Positions 9,067 to 21,126 are shown, counted from the first letter of the stretch. The stretch: DNA of 64,000 nt from an uncultured Chlorobiales bacterium (GCA_903929135.1 CAIYTH010000033.1:1-64000), one strand, 5' to 3'. Notes: generated by a model not told the origin, from the letters alone. Translations and numbers: made by a program.

Positions 9067-10802
9067 ATGTCCCAGGCTGAACCTCTCTTTTCAGGATTTC
9101 CTCCGGTCACCTACGACGGATGGAAATCGCGCGTTCTCGAAGAGCTCAAGGGTGCCGATTACGCGAAAATCGTCTGGAAAACCCCGGAAGGATTTACCAT
9201 GGAGCCATGGTATAATCGCCGGACCGCCCTGCCCTCCCCTTCCGTGCCGTTCGCTCGAAGCTCAAACCTCTGGAGGATCTGCGTGCAGATCCCTGCGTCG
9301 TCGCCTGAAACCGCGGCTGAGGCCGCACGGATAGCGATCGACGGCGGTGCGGACGCCATCGAATACCGCTTCTCCGACCCGGCCCAGGCCGGCCCGGAAG
9401 CACTGGCGTACCTCTTGAGCGCAATCGACCTGTCGAAGGTCGCCATCTACCTGTCCGGAGCGACCGGCGAGCTCCGTTCGCTTGCCGCAAACCTGCTCAA
9501 CGCCGCAGAGTGCCCATTCATCAAGGGCGCAATCCTTTCAGAATCCCCGGATGCCGCCGATGCGCTCGTCGCCATCCGTCCCGAAGGGTTCAGGACCCTT
9601 GCCGTCGATACCGGCCGGTTCCATGATGCCGGAGCGACCATCACCCAGGAGATCGCCTTCGCGCTTGCGGGGACCAGCGACCTCATCAGCCGTGCCACTG
9701 AATCCGGCATCACGGCGGAGAGGGTTGCCGCAGCCATCTCGGTGGTCTTCAGCGCCGGGACCAGCCATTTCCCCGAGCTCGCCAAACTCCGGGCCTTCAG
9801 GGCGATGTGGGCGCAGCTGCTCGCCGCCTATGGCGTGCCGGCCACGGAGTGCCCCGAACCTGAAATCTTCGTGCGCGCTTCCCGGCGTTCGGCTTCGGTG
9901 CTCGATCCGTACACCAACATCCTCCGCCTTTCGACTCAAGCCGTGTCGGCCATCCTCGGGGGATGCGACACGCTCCAGCTTTCATCGTTCGACCCGGGCG
10001 GCTCTGTCCCGTCCGACCTGGCCGGTCGGATCACGACGAACATCCATCATCTGCTCAGGGAAGAGTCGGGTCTCGACCGCGTCATCGATCCCGCTGCAGG
10101 CTCCTCCTATATCGACACCCTGACGGCCACGCTCTGCAGGGAAGCGTGGAAACTTTTCCAGCAGATCGAGGCCGCCGGGGGCCTCAGGCAGGCCGAAGCG
10201 AACGGTACGGTCGCATCCATGACCGCATCTGCGGCTGAGGCACAGAGAAAAGCCATCAACACCAGGAAGCGTTCGCTGATCGGCATCAACCGTTATGCGG
10301 TTTTGCCCTCCCCTGAGGTAACGGCGCTGTTGAAAGCCACCCCTGAGGCCGCCGCTCAAGCTCCGGAATTCGAGCAGCTCAGAGTGCGCGTACTCGCGCA
10401 TGTCGCCCGAACCGGCTCGGCACCTCTCGCGGAACTCTGGCTGCACGGCGACACGGTGAAATGCCTCCGGGTCGCGGCCTTTGCCGAGGAGTTCCTGCGC
10501 TGCGGGGGATTTGATGTGGCTCCATCCGCAACCATGCCCCTGGAAACCAGATCCTGCCGCTCCGTGCTTCAGGACGAACCCGACATCGTAGTGCTCTGCT
10601 GGACAGGCGAGGATGACCTGCAAGCTCTCCCGGCAATCCTCGGGACAATGCAGGAGCTCCGCAAGGAGACGGTCGTCGTCATGGCCGCCAAGCCTCCGGA
10701 AAACGCCGCCGACCTGATCAGGAACGGCCTGGACCAGTTCATCCACATGGGCAGCGACGCCTATGCCACCCTGCTTTCGCTCCAACACAAAACCGGTGTG
10801 TT

Positions 10803-10806
<4 letters not shown>
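9067..10806 (+). CDS. mutA: Methylmalonyl-CoA mutase small (beta) subunit
   Basis: 579 aa. The N-terminal [18 protein letters not shown] and the TIM-barrel core match MutA, the non-catalytic partner of the B12-dependent mutase that turns (R)-methylmalonyl-CoA into succinyl-CoA. The C-terminal region has the fold of a B12-binding domain but lacks the DxHxxG cobalt-ligand motif, as expected for this subunit. The frame is open upstream to 8998, but the sequence before MSQAEPLF does not look like the family, so the ATG at 9067 is preferred; no clear ribosome binding site helps. Its stop overlaps the mutB start by 4 nt (ATGA), a sign of translational coupling. Confidence 0.93.
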
Positions 10807-12940
<2,134 letters not shown>

Positions 12941-12955
12941 CCGGAATCTGGCGTC

Positions 12956-13963
12956 ATGACCCACAAACCCCTGCATGAGCTGACCGTCGACGAGTTCGTC
13001 GACGGGATCACGGGAGGCAGCCGCCACCTCCTCAGCAGGGCTGTCACCCTCGTCGAGTCAAACCGCCCCGATCACGAAACGAAGGCCCACGCCATCCTCG
13101 ACCGCTGCCTTGCCAAAGGGAGGCGGTCGATACGCATCGGCATCACTGGAGCGCCCGGCGCAGGCAAAAGCACATTCATCGAGTCATTCGGCCTCGAGAT
13201 CATCCGGCATGGGCTTCGCGTGGCCGTCCTGGCAATCGATCCGAGCAGCACCCGTTCAGGGGGCAGCATCCTCGGCGACAAGGCACGCATGGAGCAGCTT
13301 TCGGTGAGACCGGAGGTGTTCATCCGCCCGACAGCATCCTCCGGGTATCTCGGCGGCACCTCCCCGAGAACCCACGAAACCATCCTGCTCTGCGAGGCGG
13401 CCGGATACGATGTCATCGTCGTGGAAACTGTAGGGGTAGGTCAGTCGGAGATCGTGGTGAACTCGATGGTGGATTTCATCCTGCTGCTCATGCTGCCCGG
13501 TTCGGGCGACGAGCTCCAGGGCATCAAGCGCGGCATCATGGAGATCGCGGATACGGTGGCCATCACCAAGGCAGACGGGGAGCGGACGGGCATCGCGCAA
13601 ATATCGAAATCCGATTTCGAATCCGCGTTGAGGCTGCTGCCGGAAAAGCATCCGGGATGGGTGCGCAAGGTGCTGCTCACCTCAGCACTGGAAAGTTCAG
13701 GCATCGCGGAGGTGTGGCAGAACATCACGGAGTTCATCGGGTCCATGTCCTCAAGCGGCGAGCTCGACAGGAACCGTCGGGAACAGCTGAGGCTGCTGCT
13801 CTATGCCATCATCGAGGACCGCCTGAAGCGGGAGTTCTTCAAGCGTCCCGCCGTGGCCTCGCTCCGGGAATCGATAGAGCAGAACGTGCTTTCGGGAACC
13901 CTGAGCCCGTTCAGCGGCGCCATGGCACTCCTTGATGCCTTCAACACCCAGGGAAGCCACTGA
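12956..13963 (+). CDS. meaB: MeaB/ArgK family GTPase, mutase chaperone
   Basis: 335-aa G3E GTPase that protects and reloads the B12 cofactor of methylmalonyl-CoA mutase. The Walker A motif GAPGAGKST is at residues 65-73. The segments LAIDPSSTRSGGSILGDKARM, FIRPTASSGYLGG and IVVETVGVGQSE are the family switch regions, and TKAD is the guanine-specificity motif. The C-terminal dimerisation arm is present. It closes the propionate operon and its presence supports the B12-mutase reading of mutA and mutB. Convergent with the stress-protein gene, 27 nt away. Confidence 0.95.
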   Translation: MTHKPLHELTVDEFVDGITGGSRHLLSRAVTLVESNRPDHETKAHAILDRCLAKGRRSIRIGITGAPGAGKSTFIESFGLEIIRHGLRVAVLAIDPSSTRSGGSILGDKARMEQLSVRPEVFIRPTASSGYLGGTSPRTHETILLCEAAGYDVIVVETVGVGQSEIVVNSMVDFILLLMLPGSGDELQGIKRGIMEIADTVAITKADGERTGIAQISKSDFESALRLLPEKHPGWVRKVLLTSALESSGIAEVWQNITEFIGSMSSSGELDRNRREQLRLLLYAIIEDRLKREFFKRPAVASLRESIEQNVLSGTLSPFSGAMALLDAFNTQGSH

Positions 13964-13990
13964 CACTCCCCCTCACGGTTCGGACTCGCT

Positions 13991-14449
13991 CTACCCTTCC
14001 GAAATGAACTCCTTCTCTTCGGCCTTGACGATCAGCACCGGAATACCGGCCTTGCGGACCACCCCCTCGGCTACGCTGCCCATGAGGAAGCGGCTCAATC
14101 CGGTTTTGCCGTGCGAACCCATAATCAGGAGGCTGATGTCGAATTCGGTGAGCTGCTGGAGGATCACCTCCACAGGGGTGCCGATCATCACGTCGGACTG
14201 CACCGCGATCCCCTTCTTCTTCGCCTCCTGCACGAGCGGCTCCATCTCCTCCCTCGCAGCCTTTTCAAGGTCCTCCTCGACAGGGATATAAGTGAGTGTC
14301 ATATCTGCGGCAAGGGGACGGGGTTCGACAACGTTCAGAAGCTGGATTTTCGAACCCATCGCTCTCGAGAACTCGCAGGCGTAGCGGAACGCATTGTTGG
14401 AAGCATCTGAAAAGTCGATGGGGCAGAGTATCGATTTGATCGTAATCAT
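13991..14449 (-). CDS. Universal stress protein (UspA family)
   Basis: 152 aa from the ATG at 14449; an open frame runs 10 codons further upstream, but the family starts at MITIKSILCPIDFS. The C-terminal ATP-binding motif G-x2-G-x9-G(S) is present (GSHGKTGLSRFLMGSVAEG), so this is of the nucleotide-binding UspA class. A long central helix carries the charged run EEDLEKAAREEMEP. It lies 30 nt behind the slipin gene on the same strand, probably co-transcribed. Specific role unknown. Confidence 0.92.
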   Translation of the reverse strand: MITIKSILCPIDFSDASNNAFRYACEFSRAMGSKIQLLNVVEPRPLAADMTLTYIPVEEDLEKAAREEMEPLVQEAKKKGIAVQSDVMIGTPVEVILQQLTEFDISLLIMGSHGKTGLSRFLMGSVAEGVVRKAGIPVLIVKAEEKEFISEG

Positions 14450-14479
14450 GGCAGTCTCGTTTTGTTTATGGAATTGCAC

Positions 14480-15229
14480 TCATGACTGCTTGTCGAAAAA
14501 CACCTTGAACAGGTCGACCGGTACCGGGAAGATGGTGGTGGAGTTGTTCTCGGCGGCGATGTCCTGGAGGGTCTGGAGGTAACGGAGCTGCAGTGCCGCA
14601 GGATTTTTCCCGATAATGGCGGCAGCGTCGGAGAGACGTTCGGCGGCCTGGAACTCACCTTCCGCGTTGATGATCTTCGAACGGCGCTCACGTTCGGCTT
14701 CGGCCTGCTTGGCCATGGCCCTCCGCATCTCCTCGGGAAGATCGATCTCCTTCACCTCGACCTTTGCTACCTTCACGCCCCAGGGCTCGGTATCCTTGTC
14801 AAGAATACCCTGAATCCGGTCGTTGATCTCGTCGCGCTCCGAGAGCAGGTCATCCATCTCACCCTGTCCACAGACGCTCCGAAGGGTCGTCTGTGCAAGC
14901 TGGGAAGTTGCAAAATGAAAATCTGCCACCTCGATGATAGCCTTGATGGGGTCGACCACCCTGAAATAGACTACGGCGCTCACCTTCACCGAAACGTTAT
15001 CCCTGGTGATGACATCCTGCGGAGGCACGTCGAGCGTGACCGTCCGGAGGTCGACCCTGACCATCCGGTCGATATACGGGATCAGGATGATCAGCCCGGG
15101 GCCTTTTGCGGCGATGATTCGACCGAGGCGGAACACCACGCCACGTTCGTATTCCGAAAGGATCTTGACCGAGGCCGAAAGGAAAGCGCCCAGCAGGAAA
15201 AGAATGATCAGCAGATTCATTGTCAGCAT
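14480..15229 (-). CDS. Slipin / stomatin-like SPFH (band 7) membrane protein
   Basis: 249 aa. A single N-terminal membrane segment ([16 protein letters not shown]) is followed by the SPFH domain: [48 protein letters not shown]. An alpha-helical coiled-coil follows ([28 protein letters not shown]), as in slipins. Bacterial slipins usually sit beside an NfeD gene; none is visible here, and the neighbour is a UspA protein instead. Probably forms membrane-associated oligomers. A second ATG lies three codons in (15220). Confidence 0.92.
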   Translation of the reverse strand: MLTMNLLIILFLLGAFLSASVKILSEYERGVVFRLGRIIAAKGPGLIILIPYIDRMVRVDLRTVTLDVPPQDVITRDNVSVKVSAVVYFRVVDPIKAIIEVADFHFATSQLAQTTLRSVCGQGEMDDLLSERDEINDRIQGILDKDTEPWGVKVAKVEVKEIDLPEEMRRAMAKQAEAERERRSKIINAEGEFQAAERLSDAAAIIGKNPAALQLRYLQTLQDIAAENNSTTIFPVPVDLFKVFFDKQS

Positions 15230-15422
15230 GTCGCCATTCCGTTTTTTAATGGTTTAACCTTACTCGAAAGAAACAGTACTCCTGTCGAAACAGAAAGGGC
15301 AGGAGGAACATAGCAGTGGGCTCGGCCGGAAGTGATGGCTGGAGGCGGGCACTGGATGATGCGCCAGCTGCCTGTCAAGCCGGCAGAGCTGGCGGATGCA
15401 ATTCTCATGGAAGCTACAGGTT

Positions 15423-16169
15423 TCACGAATTGATCAACCGGTAATCGTGCAGCTTGAGGTGGATCAGCACGGGAAGCGGCAGCGGCTCACCCGCAAGTCC
15501 CCTCGGCGTCACCCTCCGCTCTGAGGGGTACACCAGCCCGTCGGCGTTTTTCGCATGATTCAGGACCACGTTCGAGGCCATCGCGAACGGGCTGATGATC
15601 TCTGCCGTATAGTCGTGCTGGATCAGGCGGCCGGTGTCGAGGTCGAACTTGAACTGCTGCACCCTGCTGTGTGTCGGAACGGATTCGGGAAAACGGGCCT
15701 GCAACAGGCCTGGACGCAGTTCACTCCAGGCAATATCTTCGCGCATGAGCAAGGCCGGGAGCGTGAAGTAGTTCCAGGATGCGTAGTTCGCGAAATAGGC
15801 CATATCAAGGTCGTCCCACCAGAACAGGCGTCTGCCGATCGTAAAATATTCCCGTGCATTGCGTCGCTCTGAAAGGATCCGGTTATGCCCATCCTCAAGA
15901 CGTACATCCGGACCTTCGAGCACACCTGAAATCCCCGGATCATGGCCGATCGGCGTCAGGCTGGAATAGGGCCGGTGAACCTCCTCGACGATTCTGGAAT
16001 GTCTGAAAAAAGGGCGCAGTTTCAGGACGAAGGCAAGTCCCGTTGCGCTTACTTCGACTTCCAGCCGCTTTGCGTTTTGCCAGAGCGTTGCACCACCGTA
16101 AGCGGCGATCGCCTTCTCAGCAGTTTCAGAAAGAGCCATAGGGGTATCGGTCTTGGTTGATCCGTTCAC
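15423..16169 (-). CDS. Uncharacterised conserved protein
   Basis: 248 aa from a GTG at 16169, or 238 aa from the ATG at 16139 (MALSETAEKAIAAYGG). No membrane segment and no catalytic motif recognised. The sequence has alternating hydrophobic stretches and many aromatic residues (RRLFWWDDLDMAYFANYASWNYF; QHDYTAEI) suggestive of a beta-rich fold. I recall similar unnamed proteins in proteobacteria but cannot name a domain. A perfect 28-bp palindrome (16161-16188) overlaps the GTG start, which argues for the ATG as the start or for a regulatory role at the 5' end. Confidence 0.75.
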   Translation of the reverse strand: MNGSTKTDTPMALSETAEKAIAAYGGATLWQNAKRLEVEVSATGLAFVLKLRPFFRHSRIVEEVHRPYSSLTPIGHDPGISGVLEGPDVRLEDGHNRILSERRNAREYFTIGRRLFWWDDLDMAYFANYASWNYFTLPALLMREDIAWSELRPGLLQARFPESVPTHSRVQQFKFDLDTGRLIQHDYTAEIISPFAMASNVVLNHAKNADGLVYPSERRVTPRGLAGEPLPLPVLIHLKLHDYRLINS

Positions 16170-16188
16170 CCGGAGCCGGGTGAACGGA
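16161..16188. promoter_or_regulatory. Perfect 28-bp inverted repeat at the 5' end of the uncharacterised gene
   Basis: Two 13-bp arms, TCCGTTCACCCGG (16161-16173) and CCGGGTGAACGGA (16176-16188), are perfect inverted complements around a central AG. There is no T tract on either side, so a terminator is unlikely. Position at the start of the minus-strand gene suggests a repressor operator or a stem in the mRNA leader. Function is inferred only. Confidence 0.55.
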
Positions 16189-16464
16189 GAATACCTGATT
16201 CTCCAACTGCAGATGTTCTGCCACCTTAATTTAATAAATCATCCCCCCTGATGGTTCCCTCCTCCGTGCCCATTGAGCCATCAAACCGATATTTTTCGAA
16301 AAAACTCGTGCACCATACGCCAAACCACCATCTTCCGGCGAAGCATGCGCACTCCGAATGTGAGGAAACGTATGAATTTATTCCGAATCGCGATCGTTCG
16401 TGATGTATCGAGAATTCTGTTTGTTGTACAAGGTGAGATCGATCAACAATGAAAGGAGGATATG

Positions 16465-16854
16465 ATGAGTACTGAAAGAAAGGAGTGCAATCCGGTTGTC
16501 TGGTTCGAGATTCCCGTAGCTGACATGGCGAGAGCTGCCGCCTTTTACGAGTCTGTTTTCCGGTGGCCGATCAAGGTCGAATACATGGACGACGGCAAGG
16601 TAATGGGCTGGTTTCCTGCGAGCGAGACGGGCTATGGAGCATCCGGGGCGCTCGTGAAAGACAATGGGTACGAGCCGATGCCTAGCGGCATGGTTATCTA
16701 TTTTTCCGAACCCGACATCGACGGAACGCTCGAATGCGTGAAGAAAAGCGGGGGGAACGTGATCCTCGAAAAGACTCACATCGGCAAATACGGGTTTTAT
16801 GCCTGGTTCGAAGACACGGAAGGCAACCGCATCGGGCTGCACGCCATGGCTTGA
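16465..16854 (+). CDS. VOC family (glyoxalase-like) protein
   Basis: 129 aa with the vicinal-oxygen-chelate fold: first half VVWFEIPVADMARAAAFYESVF, second half GFYAWFEDTEGNRIGLHAMA. Two ATGs stand in tandem (16462 and 16465). The strong AAAGGAGG sits only 2 nt from the first and 5 nt from the second, so the second is the better start. The substrate cannot be predicted. It stands alone between the uncharacterised minus-strand gene and the initiator tRNA. Confidence 0.9.
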   Translation: MSTERKECNPVVWFEIPVADMARAAAFYESVFRWPIKVEYMDDGKVMGWFPASETGYGASGALVKDNGYEPMPSGMVIYFSEPDIDGTLECVKKSGGNVILEKTHIGKYGFYAWFEDTEGNRIGLHAMA

Positions 16855-16891
16855 CCCGGCTTATCGTGCATCGAGAACGCAGCATTGTCGT

Positions 16892-16917
16892 CGAAACCTT
16901 TCGCACGAAGGGTTTCG
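16892..16917. repeat. Near-perfect inverted repeat after the VOC gene
   Basis: CGAAACCTTTCG and CGAAGGGTTTCG pair as a 12-bp stem with one G-T wobble and a 2-nt loop (CA), 38 nt after the VOC stop codon. No T tract follows; it may act as a 3' end stem or a protein-binding site. Confidence 0.45.
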
Positions 16918-17008
16918 GCGTTTATCAGCGCTCATGGATTTATTTTCAATAAATGTGCATCGACAATTAGGAAAGCACGGAAATTCGGTTAGATTCATAC
17001 AACAACAT

Positions 17009-17084
<76 letters not shown>

Positions 17085-17085
17085 T

Positions 17086-17118
17086 AAAGCCGCTCTTCCA
17101 GGGCGGCTTTTCTTTTTC
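17086..17118 (+). terminator. Rho-independent terminator of tRNA-fMet
   Basis: Stem AAAGCCGC (17086-17093) pairs with GCGGCTTT (17103-17110), loop of 9 nt, followed by TCTTTTT. It begins two bases after the tRNA CCA end. Confidence 0.85.
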
Positions 17119-17250
17119 CGACCGCTTCACCCCTCCTTCCCGTCAGCAGGTGATGTTTTTACTCTGTATTTTCTGTTTATCGCCAGTCGTTTCATATATT
17201 TACTGGACTGAATAGTGTCATATTCCTCAATAAGATAATCGGAGCACCAA

Positions 17251-17928
17251 ATGAAGATGAAACTTCTGAAAAGCTCGTTGGTGTCGGCTACGCTTCTTCT
17301 GGGTATCGCCCCTTCGGCAGTCGCAGGAACCGGGGATGTCGCGCTCGGAGTAAAGGGCGGCACCCTCGGCATCGGCGCTGAAGTGACGGTCGGCCTCCTG
17401 CCAAGCCTCAATCTGAGGACGGGCTACAACGCGTTCAATTACAACGGAACCGCCACCAAAGACAACATCGATTACGACTACAAGCTGAAACTCGGTTCAC
17501 TGCCGGTGCTCGTCGACTGGCACCCCATCCCGGCATCGGGCTTCAGGCTTTCGACCGGCCTCGTGTTCAACAACAACAAGGTTGATGCGACCGGAAAAAC
17601 CAAGCTCTCGTATTCCATCGGCGGCACAACCTATTCTTCTGCACAGTTGGGTACCCTGACCGGAAATATCGATTTCAATTCGACAGCCCCCTACGCGGGC
17701 ATCGGGTGGGGTAATGCCGTAGCGAAAGGCAGCCCGCTGAGCCTCTCCTGCGATGTCGGCGTCCTTTTCCAGGGCACGCCGAAGGTCTCCCTTGCTGCTA
17801 GCGGCCCGATCGCGACGGACGCGACCTTCAAGGCAAACGTCGCCAAGGAGGAAGCCACCATCAGGGACACGACGGACAACTTCAAGTACTATCCCGTCGT
17901 CTCGCTCGGTCTGGCATACAGGTTCTGA
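17251..17928 (+). CDS. Outer membrane beta-barrel protein with signal peptide
   Basis: 225 aa. A classic signal peptide MKMKLLKSSLVSATLLLGIAPSAVAG is likely cleaved after AVA (residue about 25). The mature part has alternating strands rich in Gly, Thr, Asn and aromatics, and it ends in Phe (LGLAYRF), the outer-membrane insertion signal. Size suggests an eight-stranded OmpA/OmpW-like barrel or small porin. A ribosome binding site GGAG precedes the ATG, and a strong terminator follows, so it is monocistronic. Function unknown. Confidence 0.85.
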   Translation: MKMKLLKSSLVSATLLLGIAPSAVAGTGDVALGVKGGTLGIGAEVTVGLLPSLNLRTGYNAFNYNGTATKDNIDYDYKLKLGSLPVLVDWHPIPASGFRLSTGLVFNNNKVDATGKTKLSYSIGGTTYSSAQLGTLTGNIDFNSTAPYAGIGWGNAVAKGSPLSLSCDVGVLFQGTPKVSLAASGPIATDATFKANVAKEEATIRDTTDNFKYYPVVSLGLAYRF

Positions 17929-17953
17929 TCCCTTTTCAGGCAGTTCTGTTCCG

Positions 17954-17989
17954 AACCGTCGCACTCCCCGGGGTTGCGACGGTTTTTTT
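17954..17989 (+). terminator. Rho-independent terminator of the outer membrane protein gene
   Basis: AACCGTCGCA (17954-17963) pairs with TGCGACGGTT (17975-17984) across an 11-nt GC-rich loop and runs into a T tract. Confidence 0.9.
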
Positions 17990-18205
17990 ATGCCGTTGCT
18001 GAAGCTGAGCTGCCTTGACGGCAGACTCCCGGACTGAGAGCGCAAGAATCTGGCGGTTTTCAGCGTCATGAACAGATGGTGAGGGAAATCTTGACCGGCA
18101 ACGAAACCTGAGCTATCTTTCATCCGAAACTTATGTGATCCCTCCCTTGTTTTGTAAGCGGTTGCCTGGGCAACCATGATTGTGCAACGATAATTCATAA
18201 CGACC

Positions 18206-18901
18206 ATGTTTTTCTTCGATCCTTCATATTTCCTGTTTGCAGGCCCCCCGCTTCTCCTGGGCCTCTGGGCACAGTACAAGGTAAAGTCCGCTTTCAAGAA
18301 ATACTCGCAGGTTCCGACCCAGAGCGGGATCACCGGCGCCCAGGCTGCCTTGAGGCTGCTTGAGCGGAACGGGCTGGGCAATATCACGGTAGAGCCCACC
18401 CAGGGAATGCTTTCAGACCACTACGACCCCGGCAGCAAGACCCTGCGGCTGAGTGAGGAAGTCTACGGCATGTCGAGCATCGCATCGGTCGGCGTTGCCG
18501 CACATGAAGCCGGCCATGCCCTTCAGGACAAGAGCGGTTACGCTCCGCTTCATCTCCGTTCAGCCATGGTGCCGACGGTGTCGATCGGCAGCAACCTCGG
18601 CCCTATCCTGTTCATGATCGGACTCTTCATGCACGGCGCCCTGGGCAGCTCACTGGCCTGGGCGGGGGTGATCCTGTTCGCTGCCACTGCCCTGTTCGCC
18701 ATCGTCACGCTTCCGGTCGAGTTCGATGCAAGCCGCCGGGCAAAAGCGCTCCTTGTCTCCCAGGGTATCGTCTCGCAACGTGAAATGGAAGGGGTGAACG
18801 CGGTACTTGACGCGGCAGCACTCACTTACGTGGCGGCTGCAGCGCAGGCAATCATGCAGCTTCTCTACTATGTCACCGTGCTGAACCGACGAAACGACTG
18901 A
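18206..18901 (+). CDS. Neutral zinc metallopeptidase, YugP family membrane protein
   Basis: 231 aa. An N-terminal hydrophobic segment (SYFLFAGPPLLLGLWAQY) precedes the zinc motif HEAGH (H100, E101, H104) in the segment SVGVAAHEAGHALQ, then two or three membrane spans (PILFMIGLFMHGAL, LAWAGVILFAATALFAIVTL, and a C-terminal one). PVEFDASRRAKALL is the conserved segment after the membrane spans, as in YugP. Likely a membrane-embedded peptidase of unknown substrate. Monocistronic, with a strong hairpin behind it. Confidence 0.93.
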   Translation: MFFFDPSYFLFAGPPLLLGLWAQYKVKSAFKKYSQVPTQSGITGAQAALRLLERNGLGNITVEPTQGMLSDHYDPGSKTLRLSEEVYGMSSIASVGVAAHEAGHALQDKSGYAPLHLRSAMVPTVSIGSNLGPILFMIGLFMHGALGSSLAWAGVILFAATALFAIVTLPVEFDASRRAKALLVSQGIVSQREMEGVNAVLDAAALTYVAAAAQAIMQLLYYVTVLNRRND

Positions 18902-18922
18902 ACCTGATTCTTTTTCCGAATC

Positions 18923-18968
18923 CAGGAAAAGCAGAATGGCGCCCGAGGGCGCCATTCTGCTTTTCCTG
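18923..18968. terminator. Very long perfect hairpin, probable terminator
   Basis: Two perfectly complementary 21-bp arms (18923-18943 and 18948-18968) around a 4-nt loop CGAG; the core is GGCGCC flanked by an A-rich/T-rich outer part (AGGAAAAGC / GCTTTTCCT). It lies 21 nt after the peptidase stop codon. Arms are longer than an ordinary terminator needs; see findings. Confidence 0.8.
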
Positions 18969-18978
18969 ACTATCTCTC

Positions 18979-19235
18979 ATGCAAACCTGTAACAATACTC
19001 AGCGCCGCTCTGGAGCTGGAAACCTGCTGCCGCTTCCATCTGGCGATCGACGTTCACCTTTTCAACCTCCTGCAGGAGCCGTACCATACTGCCCGGCAAT
19101 CGATGAAAACCGGCTTCCAGCTGCTCATGATGAGTTCGTCGAGGCTCTTTGCATAGCGGTTGATCTGACGGTTGAGTTTCGGATATGGGGTTGGCTCCTG
19201 CTGGAGTAAAACAGCAGAGGAGGATTTACCGTTTC
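18979..19235 (-). pseudogene. Possible decayed gene remnant in the 446-bp gap before the pterin genes
   Basis: No intact gene lies between 18969 and 19414. On the minus strand, one frame reads protein-like from about 19235 (QEPTPYPKLNRQINRYAKSL, then DELIMS near 19125). A second frame continues (LEAGFHRLPGSMVRLLQEVE, then a stretch ending AEYCYRFA) to a stop at 18979. The two together look like the C-terminal part of one protein broken by a frameshift, with no start codon or ribosome binding site. I cannot name the family. From 19235 to 19414 I see only AT-richer sequence that may hold the promoter of the next gene. Confidence 0.3.
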
Positions 19236-19792
19236 TTTTCTTCCTGCGAGTTGCTTATTGTTATGACCAGCATGCAGGTTCGATCATGGGGATGCTTCCC
19301 GAAACGATGCTGAAACTTATAAACTCCCTGCAGGGTTGATCTTGGACGTTGACAACAATATCAACAACCTCCCCTGGCATTATTGCCGGAGAGCGATAAA
19401 CCCAACCTCAGCACATGAACGACGTCCTCGAGAAACCGAGAAAAATCTACGTCACCCGGAAAATAGAGTTCAATGCCGCCCACAGGCTGTTCAATCCCGA
19501 ACTTTCCGAAGAGGAGAACCGTCAGATCTACGGCAAATGCAGCGCACTGCATGGCCACGGCCACAATTACGTGATCGAGATCACACTCTACGGCACCGTC
19601 GACAGAAAAACCGGTTTTCTTTTCGACCTCAAGGAATTGAAAACCATGCTTGAAGAGGAGATCGTGGCCAGATTCGATCACCGGCACCTCAATTTCGACG
19701 TCAGTGAGCTGGAAAACTGCGTACCAACGACGGAAATCCTTGCCATAACCATCTGGGACATCCTCGAATCGCGGCTGAGATCCATTACCAAC

Positions 19793-19808
19793 AAGGAGGT
19801 TTCCCTCC

Positions 19809-19811
<3 letters not shown>
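19793..19811 (+). promoter_or_regulatory. folE ribosome binding site sequestered in a hairpin
   Basis: The perfect ribosome binding site AAGGAGG (19793-19799) is followed by TTTC and then CCTCC (19804-19808), directly before the ATG at 19809. GGAGG and CCTCC can pair as a 5-bp stem with a 4-nt loop. The whole element lies inside the PTPS coding sequence, so a translating ribosome would open it. Pairing is seen in the sequence; a coupling role is inferred. Confidence 0.6.
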
Positions 19812-20504
<693 letters not shown>

Positions 20505-20517
20505 AGCAATGGACAAT

Positions 20518-20545
20518 AAAAAAGCCCCGAATTTGGGGCTTTTTT
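20518..20545. terminator. Bidirectional terminator between folE and hupD
   Basis: AAAAAAGCCCC (20518-20528) pairs perfectly with GGGGCTTTTTT (20535-20545) over a 6-nt loop. A tracts and T tracts on both sides let it serve the two convergent genes. Confidence 0.92.
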
Positions 20546-20565
20546 CATTGCTGATCCGGCTGATC

Positions 20566-21033
20566 TCACTCCCCGAGCCAACCTTCGAGAACCTCCACTG
20601 CCATTGCAACGCCCTTTTCAAGGTGCCCGCGCATCACGTCGCTCAGGCCGCCACCGAGGTCGAGGTTGTGCGGCGGTGCACCGATCAGCACGATCTCGCC
20701 GGGAACCCTTCCGTGCAGCCTTGCTACGCCGAGCAGTTCGCTCAGCCCCATCTGGTGGGCGGACATCTTACGGTGAATGAATGCCGGAAGTTCATCATTC
20801 CTGTAGAGGTAGACCTTCGGTTCGAACTCGACCGGGATGATCGAATCGAACACGAGCAAGGCGTCACACGACTCGAAATAGTCGAGCAGATAGATCCCCT
20901 GGGTGCCTCCGTCGACGAAGTTGACCGATTCCGGAAACTGCCGGCAGGCTTCAATCGCCCTCACGGCCTCGACGCCGAATCCCTCATCGCCGAAAAGCAG
21001 ATTGCCAAGACCGACAACGTTGATTTTTTTCAA
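20566..21033 (-). CDS. hupD: Hydrogenase maturation endopeptidase
   Basis: 155-aa protease (HupD/HyaD/HybD family) that trims the C-terminus of the [NiFe] hydrogenase large subunit after nickel insertion. The start VVGLGNLLFGDEGFGVEA is diagnostic. The nickel-sensing ligands E17, D63 (VFDSI) and H93 (SAHQMG) correspond to HybD Glu16, Asp62 and His93. Its substrate, the tail of HupL, is encoded about 0.8 kb upstream. A terminator-like hairpin separates it from hupC, so it may be expressed at a lower level. Confidence 0.95.
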   Translation of the reverse strand: MKKINVVGLGNLLFGDEGFGVEAVRAIEACRQFPESVNFVDGGTQGIYLLDYFESCDALLVFDSIIPVEFEPKVYLYRNDELPAFIHRKMSAHQMGLSELLGVARLHGRVPGEIVLIGAPPHNLDLGGGLSDVMRGHLEKGVAMAVEVLEGWLGE

Positions 21034-21097
21034 CTCTGATACCTGAAATTGACAGTTACATAACTCTTTTCATCACTTGTCACGACATAACAAGAAA

Positions 21098-21126
21098 GCC
21101 CGTCACTTGCTACTCCAATGACGGGC
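21098..21126 (-). terminator. Terminator-like hairpin between hupC and hupD
   Basis: In the minus-strand direction, GCCCGTCA pairs with TGACGGGC around a 13-nt loop and is followed by TTTCTTG. It sits in the 125-bp hupC-hupD gap and may attenuate transcription into hupD or mark the end of hupSLC. Confidence 0.6.
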
